Positions 13,885-23,569 of a DNA stretch of 64,000 nucleotides are shown piece by piece; within the stretch, counting starts at the first letter, position 1; the number at the start of each line of letters is the position of its first letter. Source of the stretch: Ornithodoros turicata (Eukaryota; Arthropoda; Arachnida; Ixodida; Argasidae); assembly GCF_037126465.1 (NCBI RefSeq), contig NW_026999402.1, positions 1,178,001 through 1,242,000 of the forward strand, given 5' to 3'. The position numbers were made by a program, and so were the translations under genes. The notes under the pieces are model-generated. The model saw only the letters and a list, made by a program, of their open reading frames with translations. It did no database searches and was not told the DNA's origin.

Positions 13885-16800
13885 TGGAGTATCGGCCAAC
13901 CCATTGCAGGATTTTAGGGTACGTCAGAGTGACTTGACCAAAATTGAACTATGGTGCAAATATTCGGGTATGACTTTAAACACGTCTAAATGTAAATGTG
14001 TTGCTTATTCCTCCAATAATTACACCATCTCTTACCAATTAAATAACAAATGATTCTTGATACCGTAGATGATTATAAATATCTGGGCGTTACTTTAAGT
14101 AAGGACTTAAAATGGGACAAACATATAGACAGAATTGTAAGCAAGGCCTGTAAAACATTGAGTTTTGTCAAAAGAAATTTCAAAAAGGCTCCTAGAGATA
14201 TCAACCAAGCGGCTAGATTTGTCTGTAATAATTACTATCCTCAAGATAGATCAACACATCTGAGATCCATGCTGGGATGACCTTTACTCGAATGCCGTAG
14301 GAGACAACCTCGATTAAAACCTTTTTTTTATCCTATATATCACGGAGTAATTCAGGCATTCCTCGAGGACATTACCTTTTTTTTTTTCACCGAGCTATAC
14401 TTCAGAACGTGTAGACCATGATTGTAGGTTGAACCCTATCGTTTTCACATGTCCGTTTTCAAAAACTCTTGTTTTCCTAAAACATTTTTTTTTCCTAAAA
14501 AGAATGGAATGGACTTCAACGCGACTTTGTTTCTTCTTCTTCAAGTGCCATCTTTTGTGAAAAGTTACGCACGTACGTGTCAGAATGATTGAATTGTTGT
14601 TCGTCGTTATCTCCTCTCCCCTACACAATACCACTTAGGTGGAGCAGTAAGGTATCGCTAATAAATAAATAAATAAATAATCAAATAATTGCTACAAAAA
14701 TGGCGTACGCCTCCCGATTCCAGCAAACCATGGGAGAGAACGATGTCATCCGAGATGATGGTTGGTTAGGAGCGTGCTACGTGGTGTAGTTTCAGTGGCG
14801 AGCGTGACCGAGAGGTACTCGGGTTCGAATCTTGGTGCCGGCTCTGCTGTCCAGGTTTTTCTCAGACGCTTTGAGACATATATGTAGGCACAGCTCCTTT
14901 AGAAGTCGGCCCAGGATGCACATACCCCCAGGGCGTCAGTCGTGACGTTGCCCACCTCTGTGAGGCCGACAACGGTGAGCCCTTTCACGAGCACCGCGAC
15001 CATCACCAGTGTGGAAGTGTGGACGCTGGTAGGCCTTGGAATGTGTTAGAGATTGGGGTCACGTTGTGCTGAAGCTATAATAAAGTTCTACGAATCCACG
15101 AATCTTTCGAATCCTTCCTTTTAAAAATGCGAGAAAAAAGCAAACACTTCTAGTGAAACATGCTTTGAAGCAGACTAAGATACCTTTGTTTAACGATAAA
15201 CAAATTAGATAATGCTTCCGTTTCACGAGAAAATATGCCCATATGGTTCTTCTTAAACGTGATTTATTTAACGTGTTGTTCGTCGACTATACAAGAAATA
15301 CATAAATTATCGAGTGTGAATTATTTCCATAAAACTAACCAACCATCAAAAGCAAAACTAGTTTACTTTTAAACTTGTAATGTAACAGTCCCTGCCTGAA
15401 CTCTTTCGGTCCAGAACAATGTAAACAAACAAAACAAGAAAACACCCGTCGGTCAATGAGTCTTTCAGCGGACTCCGGAGGCGCTAATTTGAAAAAGAAA
15501 CAAACAAACGCGGTTGGTAGATTCGAAAGATTCGATTCGCCGTTTTGGGCACTGGGATTCTGATTCCCGAATCTCGAATCCCTGCCTAGGATTCGCGGAT
15601 CCGGTTGGCACATCCCTACACGCTTAAAAATGAACTTCACTGCATAGCACACTCCTAGCCAACCATCATCTCGAATGATATCGTTATCTGCCCTGATCTG
15701 TTGAAAACGGGAGGCGTACGCCTTTTTTGTGACAATTATGAACAGCATAAGTGTCACAAAAAGGCGTACGCCTCCAGTTTTCAACAAATCGGGGCAGATA
15801 ACGATATCACTCGAGATGATGGTTGACTAGGAGCGTGCTATGCGGTGAAGTTCATTTTTAAGAGTGTACGACATGCACACTCGAGTCAGTGCAACTTTTT
15901 CTGCCCGAAAACGACCAGCTGAATTCGTTAAAGTGAATCGACATTCTTAAAACTTCACCGCATAGCACGCAGCTAACCAACCATAATCCCAAATGACATC
16001 GTTCTGCGCCCTGGTTGATTAAAAACGGGAGGCATTCGCCTGTTTGTGTCACTTATGCAGTTATGTTAGTTGTCATAAAAAGGCGTACGCCCCGTGCTTT
16101 TCACAAATCAAGGTTGATAAAGGTGTCATCCCCGTTGGCCGTCGGCGTGCTGTATGTGGTGAAGTTCTGTAAAGTGAACTTCGAAAAGCGAGGATAACAT
16201 CACTACCTCCACCGGTGGCCTATTTCGCGACTGTTTGTAATCTATGAACCCTGTGGGGCCTGGACTAAATGAAAATACTCGCCGATAGATGTCGGTTGCA
16301 GATGTCTCGAATAAGCGCTGAATGTGCTCAAACAAGTTCATTATTTATGAAACGGCTAATCGACAAAAGGAGACCCAAAAACGATCACTTCCACACAACT
16401 GCTTCGGGATCTTTCGGTCAGTATGAAGAATATGTATCTTCATCCAGGAGGGACATCAACAACCAGACAATGTGAACTTTCAAAGCAAATGTCAAGGTGC
16501 TGCATAGGGACACGTCTCTGCAGCCTAGAATCCTTATCACCTATTGCTGGAATCCAACTTTTTCGTGGTACTGGGAAGTTAGATAGCTGGGTAGCTGATA
16601 AGCATAGAAAGGCAGAAAAACCCCGCAATGATGTCCAGAAGAGAAACAGCCTCTGTTCGAAATACCGGTGTCTGTCGTCCTGAGGCTTTCCAGTCAGTTG
16701 TCCGACCAAGTCTCTTTTCCTCTATTTCTATTGGGAACTCTTTCGCCTTTGCTCTGGCACGAACTCTCGAAGTCAGCGCGTTAATAAGAAAAACGGCAAA

Positions 16801-19800
16801 TTAAAAAGTCATCGGCCGATATATGTGCTCAGCGTGAATTTCGCCTCCATCACGATCGGTTATGGCTGAAAATCTCAGTTCCGTAGAGTTTTCTTCTGAC
16901 TTTTTAAAAAATGTTATTAAAAATTCATTATCATGCACACGTGCACAGGTCCGGATCGTGATGACGGTGCCTCTAGTTTTACAACCCCCCCCCCCCCCCC
17001 CCAGTCCGATACCATTTGTTACCTCATCGAGCCAAGGTTCGTCGGACCGCGATTCTCTGTATTATTTACAGCGCATTGTACTTGACGGGCAGTCGTCAGA
17101 AGTTTCTTATCAAAGGCGGTGTGTGCAATGGCAGTATGCTTATCGTCAGTGAGTTCTGAAGTGAGTTGTTGAAGCAGTTATTCTGGGCTGGTACTGTGAC
17201 AATGTGCACTGTTTTCGCGAAAGGACGCTTTATAAAAAAGAAAAGAAAAACCACCGTATGCATAGGAATGCATGTAAAGTGTTCTCTTCATATAAAAATA
17301 AATAAATAAGAAATAAATAAATGAAGAAAGAAAAAATAAAGAATACGGGAGATGGAACATGGTGTAGTCGTAACATTTGATTTCTTTGAACCGTGTACTT
17401 CCCAATCGGGGATAGGTAACAGAAACAGTATTGACGGGGGGGGGGGGTATTATACCGGAAATATAGCAACAACAACAACAACAGATACATTAATGATGAT
17501 GAATGGGGAAATTCGCCACATGAGGTGGGGCCCACTACCCCAAGGCACAATGGACGGAAAGAAACAGAAACTGTGATAGAAACAGAAAATGGAAATTCCA
17601 CACTCGAAATACCTGAAACATAAACAGAAACGAAAAATGGCTTACGGTAATAATTCGGGTACCGCAGGACTCGAGTTATTACAATCTTTTACCGAATCAT
17701 TTAGATAAATGTACTAAATAAAGCCGAATAAAGCGAACCAGAATTAACGGAGAAAGTGAACCTAAATTGGGCTACCAGACTGGAGCGTAAAGTACCTATC
17801 TGGAGCTACCTAACTGCATGGTGCTACCTAAATAGTACATACAGTAAACAGAAGAAACATAGTTCTTATACGCTTGTGATGATTTGCAAGTTGCAAGCGC
17901 GAGCAAAATTCGTGAAAATCACGTTCATATATATTAGCTGCTCAACGACAACAAAAACAATAGACGATGACGATGAGATGGGGAGTTTCACCGCGGTGGT
18001 GCGGTACCCTACCCCGTTGCACGTGGAACATTATATGAAGATGATAAAGGAAGGATGAAAATACGAGAAAGAGTTAAAGCGTCTGGAGCAATCCAGCGGA
18101 CGACAGGAAGTCCATGAACAGGTGAAGAACCCGACAATGGAGTACAGGATCCAAAACAAACATGCAAGATAAGGTACGCTTCACGATGCATTTGGCATAT
18201 ATCCGTAACTTCGCGCGAGTTCGGTGTCAGCAGGCGGTGTGACGCTCAAGCCGGTTCGTCGATAACATCTGTTCCGCCGGGGGCGACTGTGACATTCCAG
18301 AACACATTAAAGAGCCCACAGGTGAACTACAGTGATCGGCAGTCGGACTCTCCCCGCCAGTGTAAAGATAACCTCCTAAATTCCGGAAGACTGACCTCAG
18401 CTACCCACATAACGGGAAACTGGTCTGAAAATCTCGCCTGCTCTATAGACGAGCAATCGCAAAAGAAAAAAGAAACAATGCAGAAGGACATTTGTTTTTC
18501 CTAGCCACAGAACACGGTTTCGACATGATTTGTGATTTAAAGAGGTACTAAAATTCGAAAATTTCTTCTCGCAGAATGAGATATGCCGTTACTTTGCAGC
18601 AGTAACAATGGAATTGAAATTACTCGGTTGCTTCGTTCGTGATTTATTTCAACAAGAACAATGAAATTGTGGGGGGAAACGAAAAGAAGAAAAGGAAGCT
18701 CTCCGTTCCCACGTATGGACAGGCAACAAGTGGCAACAATGTAACTCGTACCGAACACATTAATAAACTAAAGCACTAATAGACACTAATACACTAATAG
18801 ACACTAATGCACTAATAGACACTAATGCACTAATACACACTCAAGCACTAATTAATTAACTAAGGCATTAATAGACACTAAGGCACTAATTAATAAACTA
18901 AGAACACTCATAGACACTAGGGCCCTGATTAATTAACCAAGGCACTATAGACACTACGGCACTAATTAATGAACTAAGCACCAATAGACACTAAGGTACC
19001 AATTAATAAACTAAGGCACCTCAAAACTAAATCAAGGATAGTCTACGTACAGATTTCCGAGACATCGACAACGGATCCATTTATCGACTCTTCGCAAGAG
19101 GGCCAGCAATGGGGGGCGGACTCTCATTGGTTTACTCAACTAATCTGTCCAATCATCGTGGGAGATCATTTGAGCAAACCAATCCGAGGCCTTTCCGCGT
19201 TGACGAGGAGCGTTGAGAGGGTACACAGCGGTCTCTTTCGCTCATAAACCACGTACGACAGAACCGATGTATCCCCTTTCTCTTGTGTTGACGTCTTTTA
19301 CTTTGCGAGAAGTTTTCGCGCTTCCGTGCAACTTTAATAATCGGAGTCGCAAAAAGTGGTCATCGCTCTGCTAAGGGTAGAACGATATCGTATCTGTATA
19401 TCAATACTGGGAAGTCGCAGGCCGGAAGACGTCCACAACTTAGGATTGTATCTCATTGCGGCCGAAGTCTCATTACGGCTAATAATCCTCTAATCCCCAA
19501 GTGTGTGACACCAGCCATGGGGGCACACCCGCCTCAGAGACACTTTGGGAAGCATACAACACAGCGATCGCTAATATGGCGGATGCTTCGTTTTGGTCGT
19601 AATGAGACATTTTCGGCCGAAATTAGACCACATTTGGCCAAACTGAAATTTTGACCGTAATGAGATGCTACCCAGCTTAGCGAGTTGAGCACCCTATGAA
19701 AACGATACGAAAGAGGAAGCTGTCAAATCAAAGACCGGCGAGATGATGTGCTTCAGCGCTTCGATGGAGTAAGATGATTGGATTGTCACGTACATTGTCG

Positions 19801-20575
19801 CGGTCATTGTTGAACACCATCCTATCTACTAAAAACTCTGTGATAACGGTTCGGAAAACAGATAAAGCCAATCGTCCTTTGAAGTTGCTGACATCACGTT
19901 GATGAGCTTGCATCTGACAGTATCTTTTTAATTTAAATTTGTCGATTTTCATTTCTTAGTCGCGTGTAATCTTAATTTCTTAGTTGTCTTTCGTCGTACC
20001 TTTTCGGTGGGTGCTGATCTAAACTCTCTAGAAAAACTCTATTTTAAAAATAGCGCCATTTTTATCTAATATCGGTGGAATATCGCTATTTTTTTCGCAG
20101 GTATGGGTAAAATGTCCACATTTTCTAGCGGATACCAGAAAATATCCCGGTAAAATACCGATACATGCATCGATACAGTTTCGATATCTTAACCTTTGAC
20201 GATCTTCTGCTTTGAAATCGATAAAAGCTGCGATATTCTTATACACCTCCAATTTCTACGCATCACTATTCATTCGAAGAAGAGGAAGAAAAGACCGATT
20301 GGATTGGATTGGATTGGAAAAGAAAGAAAAATAAGAAAAGACCGAGACTTACTCAGTATCGCCCACTCTTCCGTTCTTCCCAACGCACTGAGAAGTTCCC
20401 TGACTCCCGCCACACACCTGGAACACGCCGGATCTTCCTCGGACTTTTCGTTCATGTAGCACAACGACGGCAGAAGCATCCTCGCAGTTTCCATCGACTT
20501 CTTGAGGTCCAGCCCCGACACGGTCGCCAGGGCCAGCCATGAGGCCACCAGGATGACCGCTCCTGGACGACGCAT
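3225..20575 (-). CDS. NRF-6-like acyltransferase-3 family membrane protein, 5' part, 7 exons
   Basis: Spliced minus-strand gene: join(20575-20353, 9948-9704, 6922-6811, 5977-5851, 4254-4115, 3955-3776, 3318-3225), about 373 residues, 3' part outside the window. All six junctions have AG/GT sites and compatible phases (1,0,1,2,1,1). Residues 1-21 form a signal peptide (MRRPGAVILV...). An NRF domain follows with spaced cysteines (about 39, 51, 54, 100, 126, 177, 182, 217) and family phrases such as WAILMLDA, KPPPGIFGG and LGLCLPSPC. Residues 237-258 are a membrane segment (GLLAILIVFGTILD), and the acyltransferase-3 core starts near residue 312. In C. elegans, NRF-6 relatives act in lipid or drug movement across epithelia; tick relatives are unassigned. 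Oddity: the core reads CGITSLSLIWIVLGNS, lacking the usual Arg (GIR) and His (GH). A diverged or inactive paralogue is possible. Confidence 0.9.
3776..3955 (-). CDS. NRF-6-like gene, exon 6 (start of acyltransferase-3 core)
   Basis: Acceptor AGTGCAG, 180 nt, donor CACAA|GTGAGT, phase 1. It encodes VLRSFSAYRNLRLLM, then GSLRPVCGITSLSLIWIVL and GNSL. Relatives normally read GIR-x-LSM-x-W-V and GHT here; this copy has Thr for the Arg and Asn for the His. The intron after exon 5 is only 159 bp. Confidence 0.9.
4115..4254 (-). CDS. NRF-6-like gene, exon 5 (membrane segment)
   Basis: Acceptor CATTGCAG, 140 nt, donor CTGA|GTAAGT, phase 1. It encodes a hydrophobic helix (VVVGLLAILIVFGTILDAIF) and an acidic linker (SDRDHEDEELDAS). 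The helix plus GT-x-D is the usual NRF-6 feature before the acyltransferase core. Confidence 0.92.
4436..4710. repeat. Repeat rich in inverted CCAGAT / GATATCC motifs (intron 4)
   Basis: Contains TACCAGAT / ATCTGGTA inversions (4440-4490), two TTTACTGGG phrases (4573, 4691) and several GATATCC runs. It probably represents a decayed mobile element. The rest of intron 4 up to 5302 shows nothing else. Confidence 0.4.
5303..5700. mobile_element. Foldback MITE, family C (intron 4)
   Basis: The left end TAAAGAGCGAAAATTTAT is inverted relative to GCAAGGAGAAATTTTTGCAC near 5661-5685. The interior carries phrases common to the family: a CGTGATTTATGAGCG-like box, the palindromic centre GATTTGTTCCATCATC / GGTCGTTTGAGCAGAC, and CATAAATCGCGATCAACAGA. 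Related copies occur near 8.5, 18.5, 19.1, 44.1 and 57.8 kb. Confidence 0.6.
5851..5977 (-). CDS. NRF-6-like gene, exon 4
   Basis: Acceptor TATATTTTCAG, 127 nt, donor ACCTT|GTGAGT, phase 2. It encodes the end of the NRF domain (about KFGMGHFLEKPPK, then EVVDCVTKED) and the start of the first membrane segment (VTLTLLATL). Confidence 0.88.
5978..6810 (-). other. Intron 3 of the NRF-6-like gene, no recognised repeat
   Basis: 833 bp between a GTAAGG donor and a TTTTCAG acceptor. Nothing coding or repetitive was recognised. Confidence 0.6.
6811..6922 (-). CDS. NRF-6-like gene, exon 3
   Basis: Acceptor AATTTGCAG, 112 nt, donor GCAC|GTAAGG, phase 1. It encodes KENLKDVSQLLEEF followed by LGLCLPSPCTSENL, the diagnostic Cys-Pro-Ser-x-Cys box of NRF domains. 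Confidence 0.92.
7126..7175 (+). repeat. Short tandem duplication (intron 2)
   Basis: Two head-to-tail copies of CTATTCGTGAAAGTGAA, 22 bp apart. Otherwise intron 2 from 6923 to 7900 is featureless apart from a G-run near 7599-7610. Confidence 0.6.
7914..7973. repeat. Inverted pair of (GGTGAT)n tails
   Basis: GGTGATGGTGAAAGGGCT is followed directly by its inverse GGCCTTTCACCGTCACCACC. The phrase resembles the 3' tail of the tRNA-derived SINE, so two tails may meet head to head here. Confidence 0.5.
8547..8986. mobile_element. Foldback MITE, family C (intron 2)
   Basis: Ends TTAAAGCGACACTACAGTGT and, inverted, AGTACTTCAGTGGGCCCTTT. The central palindromic box has CGATTTGCCCAATCATCGCC and GGAAATCATTTGAGGAG. 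No coding sequence. Confidence 0.6.
9030..9345 (-). mobile_element. tRNA-derived SINE, minus strand, with a plus-strand fragment at 9030-9080
   Basis: The reverse strand reads a Pol III box B GGTTCGAGTCC (about 9270-9280), then GTTTCCCCTGGACC, CCTGGGTTTTCCTCGGACAC and GAAGTCGTCCCAGG, the order seen in the full SINE at 36.9 kb. 9030-9080 holds the phrase GAAGTCGGCCCAGGGCGCA on the plus strand, apparently a second fragment. Confidence 0.65.
9704..9948 (-). CDS. NRF-6-like gene, exon 2
   Basis: Acceptor TTCTAG at 9949-9954; 245 nt. Phase 1 entry completes an ATG codon and continues LDALVKPPPGIFGG...DFDACLKV...EPRYCSI, matching the NRF pattern of DA-GKP-GI-G, then Y/FD-CL and YC. Donor GAG|GTATAT, phase 0. 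It lies 10.4 kb downstream of exon 1. Confidence 0.9.
9952..10578 (-). other. Intron 1, 3' part, no recognised feature
   Basis: Intronic sequence upstream of exon 2. No coding or repeat structure recognised. Confidence 0.4.
10579..10727. mobile_element. 149-bp palindromic MITE flanked by TA
   Basis: Terminal inverted repeats TACCCCAACAACACCG and CGGTGTTGTTGGGGTA. The interior is inverted too (GAATGTCCTAACG against CGTTAGGACATCATTC; ACGTCC against GGACGT). The flanking TA on each side suggests a Tc1/mariner-type target. Confidence 0.75.
10885..11340. repeat. Dispersed repeat R1, copy 1
   Basis: Closely matches 58437-59310: shared phrases GTGTACCTCGA.ATA, AATCCCCGTT, CAGTCGCGCG/CAGTCACGCG, GGACTAACCTAATAA, TGGCTTTCGTTCGC, GAATTTGAGTGGTTAAA, AACGCGGCATATCAT and GTGAATTTCGAGAT. 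No coding capacity. The other copy is interrupted by a PA MITE. Confidence 0.75.
11370..11490 (+). mobile_element. Fragment of LINE-2 3' end
   Basis: CACCTGGCGACGAAACTCCC and CACATCACC resemble the trailer of the LINE at 40.0-40.3 kb (GGCGGTGAATCGCCCACCCC then ATCACCATC), followed by CAATAAAG. Strongly 5'-truncated. Confidence 0.4.
12290..12540 (+). repeat. Tandem repeat, about 72 bp, three copies, then TTCGATTT-rich tail
   Basis: ATTCGACTTTTTCGAATA recurs at about 12290, 12362 and 12433, each followed by AACAATTCTATATATTCG-like text. 12470-12530 is a simple run of TCGATTT/TTCGATTC. 11491-12289 and 12541-13569 hold nothing recognised. Confidence 0.75.
13572..13593 (+). repeat. (GA)n microsatellite
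   Basis: Uninterrupted GA dinucleotide run. Confidence 0.9.
13850..13883 (+). repeat. Poly(C) run followed by (CA)n
   Basis: About 20 C then about 7 CA units; it abuts the LINE fragment at 13.9 kb. Confidence 0.9.
13925..14283 (+). pseudogene. LINE reverse-transcriptase fragment (Jockey/CR1-like)
   Basis: Frame 1 (13925-14052) encodes a fragment with IELWCKYSGMTLNTSKCK, the end of a non-LTR reverse transcriptase palm/thumb. After a frameshift at about 14050 the text continues DDYKYLGVTLSKDLKWDKHI and KTLSFVKRNFKKAP, the familiar YLGV and R-N-L boxes. Truncated at both ends. It sits inside intron 1 of the NRF-6-like gene in the opposite orientation. The clade is judged only from these motifs. 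Confidence 0.85.
14690..14792. mobile_element. Half of a PA-family MITE
   Basis: GGCGTACGCCTCCCG, then GAGATGATGGTTGGTTAGG and GTGCTACGTGGTGTAGTTTC: the right arm only. A SINE directly follows. Confidence 0.75.
14795..15020 (+). mobile_element. tRNA-derived SINE, 5'-truncated
   Basis: Box B-like GGGTTCGAATCTTGG (about 14820), GTGCCGGCTCTGCTGTCC, TCAGACGCTTTGAGACATAT, GAAGTCGGCCCAGGATGCAC, CAGGGCGTCAGTCGTGACG, and the tail GAGCCCTTTCACGAGC with degenerate CACC. The box A region is lost where it joins the PA half. 15021-15617 shows nothing further. Confidence 0.8.
15618..15867. mobile_element. PA-family palindromic MITE, full length
   Basis: About 250 bp; the whole element is one inverted repeat. 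Ends CACGCTTAAAAATGAACTTC and, inverted, CACTCTTAAAAATGAACTTC. Each arm contains GTTGAAAAC, then GGAGGCGTACGCC. Flanked by TA on both sides, as for Tc1/mariner-type insertions. No coding capacity. Confidence 0.9.
15935..16190. mobile_element. Diverged PA-family MITE
   Basis: AACTTCACCGCATAGCACGC, AACCATAATCCCAAATGACA, GGCGTACGCC, and the end GTGGTGAAGTTCTGTAAAG. Both arms are heavily mutated. An older copy only 68 bp from a fresher one. Confidence 0.75.
16191..17454. other. Intron 1 stretch with simple repeats only
   Basis: Poly(C) at 16985-17002 and an (AAAT)n-rich tract at 17290-17345. No gene or element recognised. Confidence 0.5.
17455..17560 (-). mobile_element. LINE-2 3' end with (TTG)n tail
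   Basis: The plus strand starts (CAA)n at 17466-17481, then ATTAATGATGATGAATGGGG and AATTCGCCACA: the reverse of a LINE trailer ending in (TTG)n. Compare 17944, 21935 and the coding copy at 40.0 kb. Confidence 0.55.
17944..18066 (-). mobile_element. LINE-2 3' end
   Basis: GACGATGACGATGAGATGGG, GAGTTTCACCGCGG, GGTGCGGTACCCTACCCCGT, TGCACGTGGAACATTATATG, AAGGAAGGATGAAAATAC. Almost the same text recurs at 21935-22066. The reverse complement resembles the trailer at 40243-40345. Confidence 0.6.
18537..18680. mobile_element. Family C MITE fragment
   Basis: Starts TTAAAGAGGTACTAAAATTC; contains GCCGTTACTTTGCAG and TTCGTTCGTGATTTATTTC, phrases shared with the copies at 44.1 and 57.8 kb. Confidence 0.5.
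18757..19024 (+). repeat. Degenerate tandem repeat (ACTAATAGAC-type)
   Basis: Alternating units GCACTAATAGACACTAAG and GCACTAATTAATAAACTAAG, about 18-20 bp each, over 268 bp. Confidence 0.9.
19100..19350. mobile_element. Family C MITE fragment
   Basis: Palindromic core CTAATCTGTCCAATCATCG and GGGAGATCATTTGAGCAAAC, then CTCATAAACCACGTACGACA and AACCGATG, as in other family C copies. 19351-20295 shows nothing else certain, apart from TATCG-rich text at 20060-20210. Confidence 0.5.
20296..20317 (+). repeat. (GATTG)n pentanucleotide run
   Basis: Four units of GATTG/ATTGG, 36 bp inside intron 1 of the NRF-6-like gene. Confidence 0.9.
20353..20575 (-). CDS. NRF-6-like gene, exon 1 (signal peptide)
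   Basis: The ATG at 20575 has G at -3 and opens a signal peptide (MRRPGAVILVASWLALATVSG). The mature part includes CSRCVAGVRELLSAL and ends EEWAIL, the usual start of an NRF domain. Donor CTGA|GTAAGT, phase 1. The in-frame upstream codon at 20599 is GTG, so this ATG is preferred. A non-coding 5' exon cannot be excluded. A short (GATTG)n run lies just inside the intron at 20296-20317. Confidence 0.88.
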
Positions 20576-21171
20576 GCCTGAAGTGTGCGAGCACGGCACC
20601 CTCCCGTCTCTGCGTTATCAGTGGGGAGACAAGCCCGTGAGGCAGACAGATAAGAGAGCTGATCGAAGTGCGACCTGGAGAAGTCTCGCACCGTGCCGAC
20701 TGTGGCAAGCGAGGCATATTGGAAAGCGACGTCTTGCATTCTGATTGCTCTCGCGGAGAACAGTGTCAAGTGTTCGCGTGGACTGGTTGAACTTGACACG
20801 CGGTGCCCTATCCAGTCTCCCATCGCGAACAACTCGCCTTCGTTGGTTTCGCTAGTATAAAGATTGATGTACACTGTAACGACGATGTGAGTCGGACTGA
20901 ACCGGAGACTGCATGGGGGCGCGCGTGGGAATAAGGGACCCAAAACGCAAGCATGCACGCAGTGACATCTCTCAACGCACGGCATGAAACGGCAGTGCCG
21001 TGCGCTAGCGTTCCTCGCTTGCAGCGCCGCTACCGACAACCGATGCAGAGTACACTGTAACGTTAACACGCTGAAGGCCAATCATGGCACAGAGCCACAA
21101 CCACTGGTACCGCTGCTTATTTGTAGGAAGCGCGGGGCATGTACCTTCTCAGGACAATTACCGCAACTGCA
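20576..21171 (-). promoter_or_regulatory. Upstream region of the NRF-6-like gene
   Basis: The 5' flank of the gene's first coding exon, GC-richer than its surroundings. No TATA box, initiator or CpG-island boundary could be fixed by eye, so a transcription start is not proposed. Confidence 0.3.
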
Positions 21172-21262
21172 AGAGTGTCACAAAAGCGCGTACGCCCCCC
21201 GTTTTCAACATTCATTCGGAATGATGCTAGGACCGTGTTATGCGGTGAAGTTGTGTTGGAAG
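21172..21262. mobile_element. Half of a PA-family MITE
   Basis: GAGTGTCACAAAAGCGCGTA, CGCCCCCCGTTTTCAACA, ATGCTAGGACCGTGTTATGC, GGTGAAGTT. Right arm with an internal deletion. 21263-21934 holds no recognised feature. Confidence 0.65.
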
Positions 21263-21934
21263 AGTTCGTAATACGCGTCCCGTTGCAGTTGTTCGCTATA
21301 CCGTCTTGTGTCAAAATTCAAATTGCAACTGTCCACGACCTTCGACGATGGATTCCTCGGGCTGATGCATAGCGCTCCTAGCGTGTCGCACGGGCGGAAT
21401 TCTGCCTACGAGTTGCTGGTCATGGATTATGACATGGTTTCTATAATTTAATAATTCGTCTTGTTGCCATGCGCTATTTTCGAAAAGTAGCATAGGCACC
21501 CAAAACGCAGAGTGCGGTTTCGATACTGGGCACGTGCACTGGCGACGACGCCACCTCTTGACGTCATTCTATTCAAAGCGCTTTATCCTAAAACTCAAAA
21601 CTACATCTGCCCGTCCCATTTCAGTATGTCGCCTTTGTTTGCCTTGTTACTTACAGAGCTAACGTTTAGTGAAGGATTACTCGTTCGAAACGTCATTACT
21701 CATGCCAGAACATCCCATCAAGATTCGTATGTATCATCAATCTAATCCGACACCTCTATACGAACGATTAGCCCCCAGCTAAAGCAGGGTGCGAAGCGTC
21801 TTTGCTCTTCTGTTTATTATGTCAGACAGAGATTGCTTGCACTGCAAATGGCCTTCCAACCTGAAGGGATTTCATGCTAATCTGTCGCGGAGAGTCGGGT
21901 CGTTCAAAATTAGATAATTCTGTATAATGGTCTG

Positions 21935-22066
21935 CAACAACAACAACAACAATAAATGATGACGATGAGATGGGGTGTTTCACCGCGGGGGTGCAGTACC
22001 CTACCCCATTGCACGTGGAACATTATGTGAAGATAATGAAGGAAGGATGAAAATACAAGAAAGAAC
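21935..22066 (-). mobile_element. LINE-2 3' end with (TTG)n tail
   Basis: (CAA)n at 21940-21952, AATAAATGATGACGATGAG, GTTTCACCGCGG, GTGCAGTACCCTACCCCATT, GCACGTGGAACATTATGTG. Nearly identical to 17944-18066. Confidence 0.6.
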
Positions 22067-22124
22067 GTGTGGGGGCAAGTTAGCTGTACCTTTCGGTGTT
22101 TTTCTAGTTTTGAACTTACAGTAA

Positions 22125-22200
22125 CAATAAATACAGCATGACGACCTGGTGTGTTTCACCGCTGGAGTGCAACTCCCTTTTCATGTGATAGATTAGATAC
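22125..22200 (-). mobile_element. LINE-2 3' end, diverged
   Basis: AACAATAAATACAGCATGAC, then GTGTTTCACCGCTGGAGTG and CAACTCCC. 60 bp from the previous copy. 22201-23559 shows nothing recognised besides A-rich tracts. Confidence 0.4.
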
Positions 22201-23569
22201 GTGATAGGGAATGGAGTGGGGGGAAAAGTGAAGTAGCACGCGGAACAATTTATGTGCCCGCATGTAACTGTGGAGTTCAAATGAGAACATCAAAAGGGGG
22301 ATGAAATCAAGAAGAAGAAAAAGGAGAGCATAATTGCATTAGAAGCACAGTATCATCAGAACAATGATAAATACAATAAAACAAATAACTGCGGAAAATT
22401 GTTTTGCACGCTGCGTCTGTCTTAAAGAGCAGTCTATTTTTTCGCCTTCGTTACTTGTTCTCGAGTGATAATCTCCATTAAATTACACTTGGAATTGTTT
22501 TTGACACCCTTCGGGTGCAAATCTCTTGTCCTGTGGTCCTACACCGCAGTGGTTGAAGTTTCGATCAGTACGGGAAGGTGTCTTGTAAAACGACGTTCTA
22601 AATGGTCTACTCTATAAAAGCATCATTGCAAAGGGGATATTCTACAGAAAAGAAAAAAAAAAGAAATAAAAACACAATTTCAGGGAATGGAATACAATTC
22701 CATTTAAAACACTCTTTCACATGGGTGTTTCGCAAACACCTTTTTGAACGTCGTTATTACACCATTCAGTCGCGCCTGCGGAATAAAAAGGGTGCCTATA
22801 TAGAAACAGTCCCGAAAGCTTTTTTTTTTTTCTTTTTAACGAAGAAGAAAAGATATGGTAAGAAAACGGAAGCCGAAGTTCGTGGATGTTTTATGGACAG
22901 AAAGGCAGAAATGAACTACTGCGATTCGCAAAGACGGAGTCCCAATGTATCTCCACAAAATCCTTTAATTTTTTAATTTAAAAATTTAATACCGTCTCGA
23001 TAATTTGCCTCCTATGTATACCCTATATCTGCAACGATACTCAAAATCTTCCCGTATACCAATCGTTATTAAGCAGTTACTGCACGTGATAGGAATGTGC
23101 TCGTTCGAGCCGCAAAACTTAACCCGATGCAACAAATGAACCCATACCGTTATAGAGTTTTAAGAGACTTACCTAGCGTATAACGAGAGTGCAAAGGCAC
23201 CCAGTCAGCAACATCTTGTCTGTGCGCTGTCGAGATAGGCGGATGTGAGAAGCACGTACCGATGGAAAGGGCTGATCATACGCAGCGTCTAAAGTCCTCG
23301 GACGAATCACTCGATTGCCGCGATCGGGAGAGTGACTGAATGGCCTTCTTTCGGACGCTTTCTTTTCTTCTCTCTTCGAGGGGTGTATAATATCCCCCAG
23401 CGTTGCGCCTCCGGTATGCCTCTCCATGTACTGCGCAAGCATTGAACTCATTCAAGTTTTACGTTACTTGGACCTTCAATAGACAAGACTAGTGTGACAG
23501 ATAAGCATGTGCATTCACGTGAGGCACTGTGCAAGCATAAAACAACATGATAATTCGAAATGGTGGCGA

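Noticed and set aside
20452..21081. 209-residue minus-strand frame upstream of and over NRF exon 1
   Set aside because: Out of frame with the NRF-domain reading; no domain seen; GC-rich sequence gives long chance frames.
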